A stretch of DNA of 64,000 bases from Marmoricola sp. Leaf446 (GTDB lineage Bacteria > Actinomycetota > Actinomycetes > Propionibacteriales > Nocardioidaceae): the NCBI RefSeq assembly GCF_001424755.1, contig NZ_LMRF01000001.1:1042903-1106902 (forward strand), read 5' to 3'. A program made the position numbers and the translations under genes. Below, piece by piece: positions 47,288 to 55,835 of this stretch. The notes under the pieces were generated by a model. That model made no database searches and was not told the DNA's origin. It was given only the letters and a program-made list of their open reading frames with translations. Each line of letters starts with the position of its first letter. Positions within the stretch are counted from its first letter, which is position 1.

Positions 47288-49033
47288 ATGGGCCCGACGA
47301 CGTGGAACCGGCCGGTGCCGCTGATCGGCGACCGGACCTCGGCGGCCGAGCGGGCCGAGGACGTGGCGGCCTGGGCGTTCCCCGAGCCGGCGCGGCAGGC
47401 GTTCCACGACGTGGTCGCCGCGCGGCGCGACATCCGGCGCTACCGGCCCGACGCGGTCGACCCCGAGGTGCTGCAGCGGGTGCTGGCGGCCGCGCACGCC
47501 GCGCCGTCGGTCGGTCACAGCCAGCCGTGGCGGTTCGTGGTGGTCTCCGAGCCGACGACGCGCGAGCGGGCCGCGCGCATGGCCGACGAGCAGCGGTTGC
47601 GTCAGGCGGCCCAGCTGGAGCCCGACGCCGCCCGCAGGCTGCTCGACCTCCAGCTCGAGGGCATCCGGGAGGCGCCGCTGGGCGTGGTGGTGGCGTGCGA
47701 CCGGCGTACGCCGGCGGCCGGGGTGCTGGGCCGCGCCACCTTCCCCGACGCCGACCTGTGGTCGTGCGCCTGCGCCATCCAGAACCTGTGGCTGGCCGCG
47801 CGCGCCGAGGGGCTCGGCGTCGGCTGGGTGACGCTGTTCGACCCGGCCGACCTCGAGAGGCTGCTCGGCCTGCCCGACGGCGTCGTCACGCTGGGCTGGC
47901 TGTGCCTGGGCTGGCCCGACGAGCGGCCGCCCGCGCCCGGCCTGGAGCGGGCCGGCTGGTCGCGGCGGCAGCCCGTGGCCGACGTCGTGATGGCCGAGCG
48001 GTGGACCGAGGCCGACGCCACGCCCGCGCCGCCGCCCTCCCACCTGCGCGCCCCCGGTCGCACCGAGGTGGTCGACGTGCGGGACCACGCCGACGCCATG
48101 CTCACCCCGCCCGGCTCGCTGGGCCTGCTGGACCGCGCGGTCGACCGGCTCGAGGCCACGGTCCGGCTGCGCGCCGACTCCGGTCCGCCGCCCGAGCGCC
48201 CGGGCGTCCTGCTGCTGGTCGCCGGGCGGCACCCGGTGACCGCCCTCGGCGTGAGTGCGTACGCCGCGACGGTGACCGACGACGTCCTGGCCGCGTCGCT
48301 CGCCGGTGAGTCGGCGGGTGCCGTCGCGGCGGCGGCCGCGCACCTCGACCTCGAGGTCCAGGACGCCGGCACCGCCACGGGCGACCTGGTGCACGCGGAC
48401 GCCCTCGCCGGCGACGCGGCCGCGAGGCTCGTCGACCACGGCCGTGCCCTGGGCGAGCAGCTCGCCCGGGACCACGTGGTGCTGGCGCTCGGCGAGGTCG
48501 GCGTCGGCAACACCACCGTCGCCGCCGCGCTGGCCGCGCTGCTGCTCGATCTCCGGCCCGACGACGTCGTCGGCCTGGGGTCGGGCGCCGACTCGGCGAT
48601 GCTCGACCGCAAGCGCGAGGTGGTCGGCCGGGCGCTGGACCGGGCGCGCGCGGCGGGGTCCACGGGGCCGCTCGACGCGCTCGCCGCGGTCGGCGGGCCC
48701 GAGCTCGCGGTCCTCGCCGGTGCCGTGATCGGGGCCGCCGAGGGCGGCGCGGTGACGGTGCTCGACGGCCTGGCCACCAGCGTCGCCGCGGTGGTGGCGA
48801 CCCGGCTGGAACCCGGCGTGTCGGCCTACCTCGTCGCGGGGCAGCGCAGCCGCGAGCGCGCGCACGCGCGGGTCCTGGAGCACCTCGGCCTGGAGCCGCT
48901 GCTCGACCTGCGGCTGCGGGCCGGCGAGGGCGTCGGCGCGGCGCTGGCCTCGGCCACGCTGCTCAGCGGCTGGGAGCTGCGGCGCGGCATCGGACGCACC
49001 GGCGCGGTCGGGACGACTCCCGCGAACAGCTGA
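47288..49033 (+). CDS. bluB-cobT: Fused 5,6-dimethylbenzimidazole synthase (BluB) and nicotinate-nucleotide:DMB phosphoribosyltransferase (CobT)
   Basis: Fusion of 581 residues that would both make the lower-ligand base from reduced FMN and attach ribose phosphate to it. Residues 1 to about 235 are BluB, a nitroreductase-fold enzyme: VVAARRDIRRYRPDAVDPEV, HAAPSVGHSQPWRFVVVSEP and AIQNLWLAARAEGLGVGWVT. Residues about 250-581 are CobT: MLTPPGSLGLLDRAVDRLE, LALGEVGVGNTTVAAALAAL and LDGLATSVAAVVATRLEP. The ATG at 47288 has a leaderless promoter. A perfect 16-base hairpin overlaps the stop codon. Confidence 0.93.
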   Translation: MGPTTWNRPVPLIGDRTSAAERAEDVAAWAFPEPARQAFHDVVAARRDIRRYRPDAVDPEVLQRVLAAAHAAPSVGHSQPWRFVVVSEPTTRERAARMADEQRLRQAAQLEPDAARRLLDLQLEGIREAPLGVVVACDRRTPAAGVLGRATFPDADLWSCACAIQNLWLAARAEGLGVGWVTLFDPADLERLLGLPDGVVTLGWLCLGWPDERPPAPGLERAGWSRRQPVADVVMAERWTEADATPAPPPSHLRAPGRTEVVDVRDHADAMLTPPGSLGLLDRAVDRLEATVRLRADSGPPPERPGVLLLVAGRHPVTALGVSAYAATVTDDVLAASLAGESAGAVAAAAAHLDLEVQDAGTATGDLVHADALAGDAAARLVDHGRALGEQLARDHVVLALGEVGVGNTTVAAALAALLLDLRPDDVVGLGSGADSAMLDRKREVVGRALDRARAAGSTGPLDALAAVGGPELAVLAGAVIGAAEGGAVTVLDGLATSVAAVVATRLEPGVSAYLVAGQRSRERAHARVLEHLGLEPLLDLRLRAGEGVGAALASATLLSGWELRRGIGRTGAVGTTPANS

Positions 49034-49068
49034 GGCCGCGACCCCGCGTGGTGCGGGGTCGCGGCCTC
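49032..49068. terminator. Strong hairpin terminator between bluB-cobT and the HU gene
   Basis: GAGGCCGCGACCCCGC and GCGGGGTCGCGGCCTC form a perfect 16-base stem with a 5-base loop (GTGGT). It begins in the stop codon of the bluB-cobT fusion and lies 35 bases from the HU stop on the other strand. There is no T-tract, but its strength and convergent position suggest a two-way terminator. Confidence 0.8.
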
Positions 49069-49102
49069 GGGCCGTGTCAGACGGGGCTCGCGCCCCGGGG
49101 CG

Positions 49103-49381
49103 TCACTTGCCGGCGGTCGCGTTCTTGAACGCGGTGGCGGCCTTGAAGCCGGGGACCGTGGTGGCAGCGATCTTGATCGTCTCGCCCGACTGCGGGTTGC
49201 GACCCTCGCGCGCCGAACGGGCGCGGGGCTCGAAGGTGCCCAGGCCGGGGATCTGCAGCTTGTCGCCCCCGGCGACGGTCGAGGTCACGGTGTCGACCAG
49301 CGCGGCCAGGGCGCGGTCGGCGTCGGCCTTGCTCAGCTCGGCCTTGTCCGCGATGGCGGCGACCAGCTCGTCCTTCTTCAC
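49103..49381 (-). CDS. hup: HU-family DNA-binding protein
   Basis: Small DNA-bending chromosome protein of 92 residues. It begins VKKDELVAAIADKAELSKAD and carries the HU signature GLGTFEPRARSAREGRNPQS, with the DNA-intercalating proline in RNPQSGETIKI. It lacks the long lysine/alanine-rich tail of mycobacterial HupB, so it is the short, classical form. GTG start at 49381. Several HU/IHF-like genes per genome are common in actinobacteria; this may not be the main one. Confidence 0.93.
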   Translation of the reverse strand: MKKDELVAAIADKAELSKADADRALAALVDTVTSTVAGGDKLQIPGLGTFEPRARSAREGRNPQSGETIKIAATTVPGFKAATAFKNATAGK

Positions 49382-49572
49382 GTTTGTCTCCTAGCGATGT
49401 CCGGTGTGGGCGGCTCTGCCCGGCCTCGACCCTAGGTGGTCGGGAGCGGCATGACCACGCCCGGTGGGGGGCCCAGCGTGTCGCGGCGGGCTCGCGACGG
49501 CTTCCCGACGGGGGCCGGACCCGTGCGCGCGGTCGCCGGACGGGGAGGTCGGTGGCGGGTCAGACTGGGCGC

Positions 49573-50910
49573 GTGAGGACCTCCCGCGCACGTCTCCTGG
49601 TGCCGGCGCTGCTGCTCGCCGTGACCGGGTCGTCGTGCGCCTGGGCGGCGGGGGAGGCGCAGGCCGAGCGCTTCGAGGAGTGGTACGCCGCGCACCCGGT
49701 CGACGACGTCGAGCTGGAGCAGGTGGAGGGCGAGGACGTCGTCCCCGTCATCGGGGGCGCCGCCGAGGTGCGCGCCCGGCTGACCACGAGCGACCCCGAC
49801 GTCCCGGACCTGACCCGGGCGATGCGCGAGCTGTGCCGGTTCGAGGAGGTGGCCGACTCCGGGGTGCAGGTGACCTACGTGCTCCTGGTGGACGTCGCCG
49901 AGGTCGAGTTCCCCTGCCGTGCCCGCGGCGACCTCCGGTCCGCGGTGCTGTGGGAGCAGCTGCCCCGGGGCGAGGGCGTCGAGCAGGTCACCGTGGGGGC
50001 CGAGGAGGCCACGATGGTGACCGACGACGCGCACGTGGTGGCCGCGACCCGGACGCTCGTCGGCGCCCTGGCCGGCACCGACCGGTGGCCGGACCTCGGG
50101 GTCGCCGTCACCGCCGAGCGCGCCGGGGTCCGGCTCGGGTCGGCCGCCGAGGTGCCGGTGCTGACCCAGGTGGAGCACGCGCTGGACCTGCCCGCCCGCG
50201 ACCGGGTCGTCTCGGTGCGGGCCGACGACGGAAGGACCGCGGTGACCAGCGACCTGGGGCCCGAGCAGCTGCGGCGCCTCGACCGGGAGCTCCGGGCCCA
50301 CGCCCGCGCCGAGGGCGGGGGCCCGATCGAGGTGCTGCCCGGGAAGGTCAGGACCCTCGCCGGCTACGCGACCTCGGGGCTGCCGCCCGCCGTGCGCGGG
50401 CTGGCCGACGAGCTGTCGCGGCGCGCGAGGGTGACGGGGGTGCGGCTCGGCGCCGACCGCGTCGAGCTGGTCACCGCCACCGTGCCCGACGCGCGGGGCC
50501 TGGTGGGCGAGCTGGTGCAGGATCCCCGTGCCCGGGGGGTCGGTCGCCTGGTCGTCGAGGTCGACGGCATGGCCGGGGAGGTGGGCCAGCGCACCTGCCG
50601 CACCGGCCTCGCGTCGTCCGACGGCGCCGCAGCGGCGGCGTACGTGCTGCTCGACCTGTGCGACGTGCCCGGGGTGACGATGGTCGACGACGCGGCGGTG
50701 CTCGAGGTGGTGCACGAGGCACCCGACCTCGCCCCCCTCGTGGCGCAGCTCCGACGTCTGCCGCAGGGACGCGCGGTGACGCTGCTGGTCCTCGACGACT
50801 CGGCCGACGGCCGGTCGACGGTGCGCTTCGCCGTGGCCGACCGGCCGCGGTTCGAGCCCGCCGGTGGCGACGAGGCCCTCGCGCGGGCGATGGCCGCGGC
50901 CTGGGACTAG
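49573..50910 (+). CDS. Hypothetical secreted lipoprotein
   Basis: Protein of 445 residues not assigned to a family. The N-terminus is a lipoprotein signal: RARLLVPALLLAVTGSSC. The mature part appears built from several alpha/beta units of about 100 residues, with recurring hydrophobic strands such as VQVTYVLLVDVAEVEFPC, AYVLLDLCDVPGV and AVTLLVLDDSADG, which may be internal repeats. The cysteine pairs (RELCRFEE/EFPCRARG and RTCRTG/DLCDVPG) could form disulfides. The GTG at 49573 follows CAGACT by six bases, a possible leaderless promoter. It overlaps the convergent SGNH gene by four bases. Confidence 0.65.
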   Translation: MRTSRARLLVPALLLAVTGSSCAWAAGEAQAERFEEWYAAHPVDDVELEQVEGEDVVPVIGGAAEVRARLTTSDPDVPDLTRAMRELCRFEEVADSGVQVTYVLLVDVAEVEFPCRARGDLRSAVLWEQLPRGEGVEQVTVGAEEATMVTDDAHVVAATRTLVGALAGTDRWPDLGVAVTAERAGVRLGSAAEVPVLTQVEHALDLPARDRVVSVRADDGRTAVTSDLGPEQLRRLDRELRAHARAEGGGPIEVLPGKVRTLAGYATSGLPPAVRGLADELSRRARVTGVRLGADRVELVTATVPDARGLVGELVQDPRARGVGRLVVEVDGMAGEVGQRTCRTGLASSDGAAAAAYVLLDLCDVPGVTMVDDAAVLEVVHEAPDLAPLVAQLRRLPQGRAVTLLVLDDSADGRSTVRFAVADRPRFEPAGGDEALARAMAAAWD

Positions 50911-52091
50911 CGCCGACCGGGCCCTCGGCCCCGTGCGAGCAGCCCGCCCGGCCCGAGCGCGAGCCGCGCGAACCGCTCGCCGATCAGGCGGTGGGTGGCG
51001 GCGTCGGGGTGCAGGCCGTCGGGCAGCGGGAACTCACCGGCGTCGGCCTCGCCGTAGAGCTCCCGGCCGTCGAGGTAGGCCAGGTGGGGGTCCTCCGCGG
51101 CCCGCTCGGCCACCACCCGGGCCAGGTCCTCGCGGACCCGCTCCAGGGTGAGCCGGGTGGGGTCGGCCGGGTCGCCGCTGGCCAGGAAGGCCACCCGCCC
51201 CTCGGCGAACGCCGCGGCGTCGGGCAGCAGCGGGCCCGGGGTCCGCTCGTGCAACGGGCACAGGATCGGGGAGACCAGCAGCAGCGGTGTGTCGGGGTGG
51301 CCGTCACGGACCGTGTCGAGGAAGCCGTGCACGGCGGGGGCGAAGGCCCGGCGCCGCACCAGGTCGGCGTTGACGACGTTGATCCCCAGCTTGAGGCTGA
51401 CGAGGTCGGCGGGGGTGTCGCGGACGGCGCGGGCGACGAACGGGTCGAGCAGCGCCCCGCCGCCGAAGCCCAGGTTGACCAGCTCGACCCCGGCCGCGGC
51501 CGCCGCCAGCGCCGGCCAGGTGCCGGTGGGGGCCCCGGCGTTCGAGCCCTGGCTGACCGAGCTGCCGTGGTGCAGCCAGGTGGGCCGCCCCCGCGTGGGC
51601 GCCGGCGCCACGGGGGCGTCGGCGCGCAGCGCCACCAGCTCGGTGGTCTCGTCGTGGGGAAGCCAGAGCACGAGGTCCTTCTCGCCGGCCGGGAGGCCGT
51701 CGAAGCGGAGCGTGGCGACCGGCCCCTCGATCCGCTCGAAGCGGCCGGTGCCCAGGTCGATGCGCAGCGTCCGCCCGCCGGTGGCCGTCGCGCCGGCCAC
51801 GACCCGGCCCTCGAGCACCAGCTCGTGCACGCCGTCGGGTCGGGGCGGCGCGCCGACGTAGACCCGCTTGGTCGGGAGCACGTCGAGCTCGAGGACCGTG
51901 GCGGCGGTCCGCAGCGCCAGGCGTACGCCGGAGGGCTGCGCCTCGGCCATCGCGAGCTGCTCGTCGGGGATCCGCGCCCGGGCCCGCGCGGGCAGCCGGT
52001 GGGGCAGCAGCCCGTGCTCGGTGCGCTCGAGGTCGAGGGCGCCCCGCACCAGGTCGGGGACGAGTGGCACGTCGTGGAGCGGGGTGGTCAC
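50907..52091 (-). CDS. SGNH/GDSL-family hydrolase
   Basis: Esterase-like protein of 394 residues. An N-terminal beta-rich domain of about 170 residues precedes the SGNH domain, whose block I is WLHHGSSVSQGSNAG (Ser near 176), the glycine/asparagine block is LVSLKLGINVVNADL, and block V is PLPDGLHPDAATHRLI with the Asp and His of the triad. The layout resembles carbohydrate or lipid esterases with a jelly-roll lead domain. No signal peptide is visible. GTG start at 52091. Downstream of the MFS gene in the same direction; an 8-base tandem repeat lies in its leader. Confidence 0.82.
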   Translation of the reverse strand: MTTPLHDVPLVPDLVRGALDLERTEHGLLPHRLPARARARIPDEQLAMAEAQPSGVRLALRTAATVLELDVLPTKRVYVGAPPRPDGVHELVLEGRVVAGATATGGRTLRIDLGTGRFERIEGPVATLRFDGLPAGEKDLVLWLPHDETTELVALRADAPVAPAPTRGRPTWLHHGSSVSQGSNAGAPTGTWPALAAAAAGVELVNLGFGGGALLDPFVARAVRDTPADLVSLKLGINVVNADLVRRRAFAPAVHGFLDTVRDGHPDTPLLLVSPILCPLHERTPGPLLPDAAAFAEGRVAFLASGDPADPTRLTLERVREDLARVVAERAAEDPHLAYLDGRELYGEADAGEFPLPDGLHPDAATHRLIGERFARLALGPGGLLARGRGPGRR

Positions 52092-52121
52092 GGGATCTCC
52101 CGGTCGTCGTGGGTCTGTGGC

Positions 52122-52187
52122 TCGGTGGGTCGGTGGGTCGGTGGGTCGGTGGGTCGGTGGGTCGGTGGGGTCGGTGGGGTCGGTGGG
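52122..52187. repeat. Eight tandem copies of an 8-9 base unit upstream of the SGNH hydrolase gene
   Basis: Unit TCGGTGGG on the plus strand: five perfect 8-base copies (52122-52161), two 9-base copies with one extra G (52162-52179) and one more 8-base copy (52180-52187). It ends 31 bases before the hydrolase GTG on the minus strand and follows the MFS stop. Slipped-strand changes here would alter the leader length. Confidence 0.9.
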
Positions 52188-52235
52188 TGGTCGTCGGTCG
52201 GACCGGGTCGCGGGGGACGTGCTCGGGGCACCTCC

Positions 52236-53768
52236 TCAGGCGGCGTCGCGCTCCACCGCGGCCGGCGGGCCGCCCGGCGAGCAGTGGTGGTCGGGCGGGC
52301 AGGCCGCGCACTCCTCGCGCCGGGGCTGGCGCGCGGGCACGGCGACGCACGACAGCAGGCCCGCCACGACGAGCAGGGCCGCGGCGGCGCCCATCACGGT
52401 GCCGAACCCGTCGACGATCCGCGCGGGGTCGGTCAGCCCGCTGCCGCCCAGCCCGCCCACCAGCGGCACGGCGGCCACGGCGACCAGGCCGGCGGTCCGG
52501 GCCGCGGCGTTGTTGACGCCGCTCGCCAGCCCGACCAGGTCGTCGGGCGCGGAGGCGAGCACGGTCGCGGTCAGCGGCGTCACCATCAGGGTCAGCCCGA
52601 GGCCGAAGACCGTGGCCGGGGCGAGCACGTCGACGGCGTACGACACCTCGGCGTCGATCCGGCTCAGCCACACCACGCCGACGGCGGCCAGGAGCGGCCC
52701 GGCCGTCATCGGCAGCCGGGGGCCGAGCCGGTCCGAGAGGGCGCCGGCGCGCGAGGACAGCAGCAGCATGCACAGCGTCACCGGCGAGAGCGCGAGGCCG
52801 GCGAGCAGCGGGGAGTAGCCCGCCCCCACCTGGACGGCGATGCCGACCGAGAAGAAGACCGCGCCCAGGGCGGCGTACGCCAGGAGGGTGACGGTGTTGG
52901 TGACCACGAAGACCCGGGAACCCAGCAGCGCGCCCGGCACCAGCGGCTCCCGGGCGCTGCGCTCGCGCACCACGAAGCCGGCCGCCGCGAGCGCGCCGAG
53001 GCCGAGACCGAGCAGGACGCGCCCGTCGGTGAGGCCGTACGACGCCCACGCGGTGAGCGCGTAGGAGACCAGGCCCAGCGCCGCCGCGAGCCACAGCGCG
53101 CCCGGCCAGTCGAGGTGCCCGGCCGTGCGGCTGGGCGCGATGTCGGGCACGTGCCGCCGGGTCACCACGACCACGAGCAGCGCCAGCGGCAGGTTGACGA
53201 GGAACGCCCACCGCCAGTCACCGACCGCGATCAGCCAGCCGCCCACGAACGGCCCGATCGCGCCCGCGACCCCGGTCAGGCCCGACCACGAGCCGATCGC
53301 CCGGGCCCGGTCGCCCGGGGCGAAGCTGTGCTGCAGGATCGCCAGGCTGCCCGGCGTCAGCAGTGCCGCACCGACGCCCTGGACGGCCCGGCTGGCGATC
53401 AGTGTGCCGACGTCGGGCGCCAGCCCGCACGCACCGGAGGCGACGGCGAACAGGGTGACGCCGAGCAGGAACACCCGTCGCTGGCCGAAGGTGTCCCCGA
53501 GCGCGCCGCCGACCAGCACCAGCGCCGCCAGGGCGAGCGCGTAGGCGTTGACGACCCAGGTCAGCGACTGCGACCCGGCGCCGAGCTCCTCGCCGATGCG
53601 GGGCAGCGCGAGGTTGACGACGGTGGCGTCGATGAACGTGAGCGCCGCGCCGAGGACGGTCGCGGCCAGCACCCAGCGGGCGCGGGGCTCACCGGACCGG
53701 AGCGCCCCGGTCGGCGGAGGTGTCGGTGGCGTCGGTCCGGGCGGCGTCGGGCCGGGTCGGGTGCTCAC
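52236..53768 (-). CDS. MFS transporter, DHA2-like (14-helix) drug exporter
   Basis: Proton-driven efflux pump of 510 residues with about 14 membrane segments. DHA2 features are ALTFIDATVVNLALPRIGEE in helix 1, TWVVNAYALALAALVLVGGA in helix 2, and GALGDTFGQRRVFLLG, the loop 2-3 motif A. It ends with PACPPDHHCSPGGPPAA-type residues rich in cysteine and histidine. The N-terminal 30 residues are a proline/threonine-rich tail overlapping the PAP2 gene by 80 bases; a GTG at 53672 right before helix 1 is an alternative start. The substrate is unknown. Confidence 0.87.
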   Translation of the reverse strand: MSTRPGPTPPGPTPPTPPPTGALRSGEPRARWVLAATVLGAALTFIDATVVNLALPRIGEELGAGSQSLTWVVNAYALALAALVLVGGALGDTFGQRRVFLLGVTLFAVASGACGLAPDVGTLIASRAVQGVGAALLTPGSLAILQHSFAPGDRARAIGSWSGLTGVAGAIGPFVGGWLIAVGDWRWAFLVNLPLALLVVVVTRRHVPDIAPSRTAGHLDWPGALWLAAALGLVSYALTAWASYGLTDGRVLLGLGLGALAAAGFVVRERSAREPLVPGALLGSRVFVVTNTVTLLAYAALGAVFFSVGIAVQVGAGYSPLLAGLALSPVTLCMLLLSSRAGALSDRLGPRLPMTAGPLLAAVGVVWLSRIDAEVSYAVDVLAPATVFGLGLTLMVTPLTATVLASAPDDLVGLASGVNNAAARTAGLVAVAAVPLVGGLGGSGLTDPARIVDGFGTVMGAAAALLVVAGLLSCVAVPARQPRREECAACPPDHHCSPGGPPAAVERDAA

Positions 53769-54414
53769 GAGTCCGCACGGTACGCCGCTCCCGGCGCCGG
53801 GCGGGCGGGGCGAGCGCGTGCGCGATCCCCCCCACCACGGCGGCCAGCAGGACGGCCGCGACCACGTCGCTGGGCCGGTGCCAGCGCAGCATCACCGTGG
53901 CGGCGCCGGCCACCCCGGCGGCGGCCGCGCCGGCCAGCAGCGCGGTGCCGTTGAGCAGCCGCGGCACGGCCAGCACCAGCCCCGCGGCCAGCCCCGCCAC
54001 CGCCGCGGTGTGACCGCTCGGCAGCGAGTTGCCGGCCGCGCCACCGACCAGCTCGGGGCGGTCGAGCAGCAGCTTCAGCAGCCGCGCGAGCACCGGCGTC
54101 GCGCCGACCGTGGCGACGACGGCCACCGCGCGCCGGGGGCCGTGGACGACCAGCGCCAGCAGGCCGAGCGCCAGCCCGGCGAGCAGGACGGTGCCGGCCG
54201 AGACGAGCGCGAGCACCTCCGCGGAGGTGCTGCGGCCCGGGAGGGTGTCGGCGGCCCAGCGCATCAGCCGGTCGTCGAGGTACTGGCCCTCCGGCGTGAG
54301 CACCGCCGCGGCGTACACCCCGGCGAGCGCGAGCGCCGCCACCACGGCGAGCCCCACGCCCCGGCGCACGTCACGGCCGTGCCCGGTGGTCGCGGGGGAG
54401 CGGTCGTGCGTCAC
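53689..54414 (-). CDS. PAP2-family membrane phosphatase
   Basis: Integral membrane phosphatase of 241 residues, acting on lipid or isoprenoid phosphates outside the membrane. The three PAP2 motifs are visible: KLLLDRPEL, SLPSGHTAAVAGLAAGL and LRWHRPSDVVAAVLLA (the usual SR is replaced by LR before the histidine). About six hydrophobic segments. The GTG at 54414 is set by a good AGGAGGT ribosome site. The C-terminal 35 residues are charged and overlap the MFS start. It diverges from the padR gene. Confidence 0.85.
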   Translation of the reverse strand: MTHDRSPATTGHGRDVRRGVGLAVVAALALAGVYAAAVLTPEGQYLDDRLMRWAADTLPGRSTSAEVLALVSAGTVLLAGLALGLLALVVHGPRRAVAVVATVGATPVLARLLKLLLDRPELVGGAAGNSLPSGHTAAVAGLAAGLVLAVPRLLNGTALLAGAAAAGVAGAATVMLRWHRPSDVVAAVLLAAVVGGIAHALAPPARRRERRTVRTREHPTRPDAARTDATDTSADRGAPVR

Positions 54415-54506
54415 GGGACCTCCTGGGCCGGTCGGGGTCGTCGATCCTCCCCGGTCGACCTGAGACGACCCTGTGGGGCTGCGAAGGGCTTGCTCGAAGA
54501 ACACTC

Positions 54507-54527
54507 ACGATATATCGTCGACATATC
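54507..54527. promoter_or_regulatory. Likely PadR operator
   Basis: The perfect palindrome ACGATATATCGT (54507-54518) is followed by CGACATATC, a second imperfect half. It is the only A/T-rich stretch in this area and lies between the divergent PAP2 and padR genes, 74 bases before the padR start. PadR regulators often bind such ATAT-containing palindromes and repress their own gene. Confidence 0.6.
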
Positions 54528-54591
54528 AAGAACGTGTCGCTCAGTCCGTGACATCCGCCGGACCCGACACCCCCGACGAAGGAGATCCATC

Positions 54592-55347
54592 ATGAGACAC
54601 CCCCTCTTCAACCCCGAGGACGAGCCCGTACGCCGCCAGCGCGGCGGCAGCGGGCGAGGTCGCGGCCACCGCGGCCACGACGGCTGGGCCGGCCCCTGGG
54701 GCGCCGCCCTCGGCGGTCCGCCGCCGTGGGTCGCGCAGATGTTCGGCCCCGACCTGACCGGGATGCACCGCCGTGGCGGCGGCCCCGGTGGCGGTCGTGG
54801 CCGGCCGCGCGCCCGCCGGGGCGACGTGCGCTCCGCCATCCTGGACGTGCTGGCCACCTCGCCCGAGGGCATGAACGGCTACCAGGTGATCCAGCAGATC
54901 GCCGAGCGCTCCCACCACCAGTGGAAGCCCAGCCCGGGGTCGGTCTACCCGACCATCTCGCAGCTGGAGGACGAGGGCCTCGTCGAGGACGCGCCCGCGG
55001 GCCGCAAGGCGCTGCAGCTGACCGCCGAGGGCCAGGCCTACGTCGTCGACCACCCCGAGGAGCTGGCGGCCGTGTGGGCTCCGTTCGTGCCCGAGGAGGA
55101 CGACCACGAGGCCGTCAACTTCAAGCAGGTCATCGGCCAGACGGTGGGCGCGATCGTGCAGGTGGTCAGCACCGGCACGCCCGACCAGCGCGAGAAGGCG
55201 CTGCACATCCTCGCCGAGACCCGGCGCCAGATGTACGGCCTGCTCGCCGAGGGCCCGGACGATCTCGAGGACGATCTCGAGGACGACCTCGACGGGTCCG
55301 ACGAGCTCGACGAGACCGGCGACGGCACGGACCCGCGGGAGCGGTGA
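54592..55347 (+). CDS. PadR-family transcriptional regulator
   Basis: Regulator of 251 residues. The first 75 residues are a glycine-, arginine- and histidine-rich stretch (RRQRGGSGRGRGHRGHDGWA). The PadR winged helix follows: RGDVRSAILDVLATSPEGMN, GYQVIQQIAERSHHQWKPSP, GSVYPTISQLEDEGLVED. A C-terminal helical domain ends in an acidic tail with the repeat DDLEDDLEDDL. The ATG follows GAAGGAGA at eight bases. It probably controls itself and perhaps the divergent PAP2/MFS/SGNH genes through the palindrome upstream. The next gene is coupled (TGATG). Confidence 0.88.
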   Translation: MRHPLFNPEDEPVRRQRGGSGRGRGHRGHDGWAGPWGAALGGPPPWVAQMFGPDLTGMHRRGGGPGGGRGRPRARRGDVRSAILDVLATSPEGMNGYQVIQQIAERSHHQWKPSPGSVYPTISQLEDEGLVEDAPAGRKALQLTAEGQAYVVDHPEELAAVWAPFVPEEDDHEAVNFKQVIGQTVGAIVQVVSTGTPDQREKALHILAETRRQMYGLLAEGPDDLEDDLEDDLDGSDELDETGDGTDPRER

Positions 55348-55781
55348 TGGCCGAGCTGCGCATCGGTGACGGCGAGCGCGAGTCCGCGGTGGCGGCCCTG
55401 GGGGAGCACTACGCCCAGGGCCGCCTCACCAAGGACGAGTACGACGAGCGCAGCGACGCCGCCTGGACCGCCCGCACCGCAGGCGACCTGCGACCGCTGT
55501 TCGCCGACCTGCCCGCTTCCGCAGCGGGGCCGGTCGCCCCGCGCCCGGGGGCCGGCGAGGTGGTGGCGCCGCCACCTCGCCGCCAGGTGCCCTGGAAGGC
55601 GCTGCTGGTCGCGCTGGCCGTCCTCGGCGTCCTCACCAACGGCAAGCTCGTCCTGGTCGCGCTGCTGCTGTGGTTCGTGCTCGCCCGGCACCACCGGGTG
55701 CCGCACCCGCCGTGGGTCCACCGCGGCCCCGGCGCCACGCCGCCGCCGCCGTGGGGCAGTGGAGGTGGTCACCGCCGCTGA
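55347..55781 (+). CDS. DUF1707 domain membrane protein
   Basis: Protein of 144 residues. The first 55 residues are a DUF1707 domain (LRIGDGERESAVAALGEHYA, QGRLTKDEYDERSDAAWTAR), which is common in actinobacteria and often linked to membrane-associated regulators. A proline-rich stretch and one long hydrophobic region (LLVALAVLGVLTNGKLVLVA) follow, then a short basic, proline-rich tail. ATG start overlapping the padR stop. PadR plus DUF1707 pairs are frequent in actinobacteria, so the two probably act together in an unknown way. Confidence 0.82.
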   Translation: MAELRIGDGERESAVAALGEHYAQGRLTKDEYDERSDAAWTARTAGDLRPLFADLPASAAGPVAPRPGAGEVVAPPPRRQVPWKALLVALAVLGVLTNGKLVLVALLLWFVLARHHRVPHPPWVHRGPGATPPPPWGSGGGHRR

Positions 55782-55835
55782 TCGCTGCCAGGGTGGGCGG
55801 GTCCCGACCGGGACGCGTCCCGCAAGGAGCACCCC

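Noticed and set aside
52122-52187. Tandem array considered as a CRISPR or satellite-type element
   Set aside because: Units are only 8-9 bases with no spacers, so it is a simple tandem repeat and not CRISPR. No cas genes are near.
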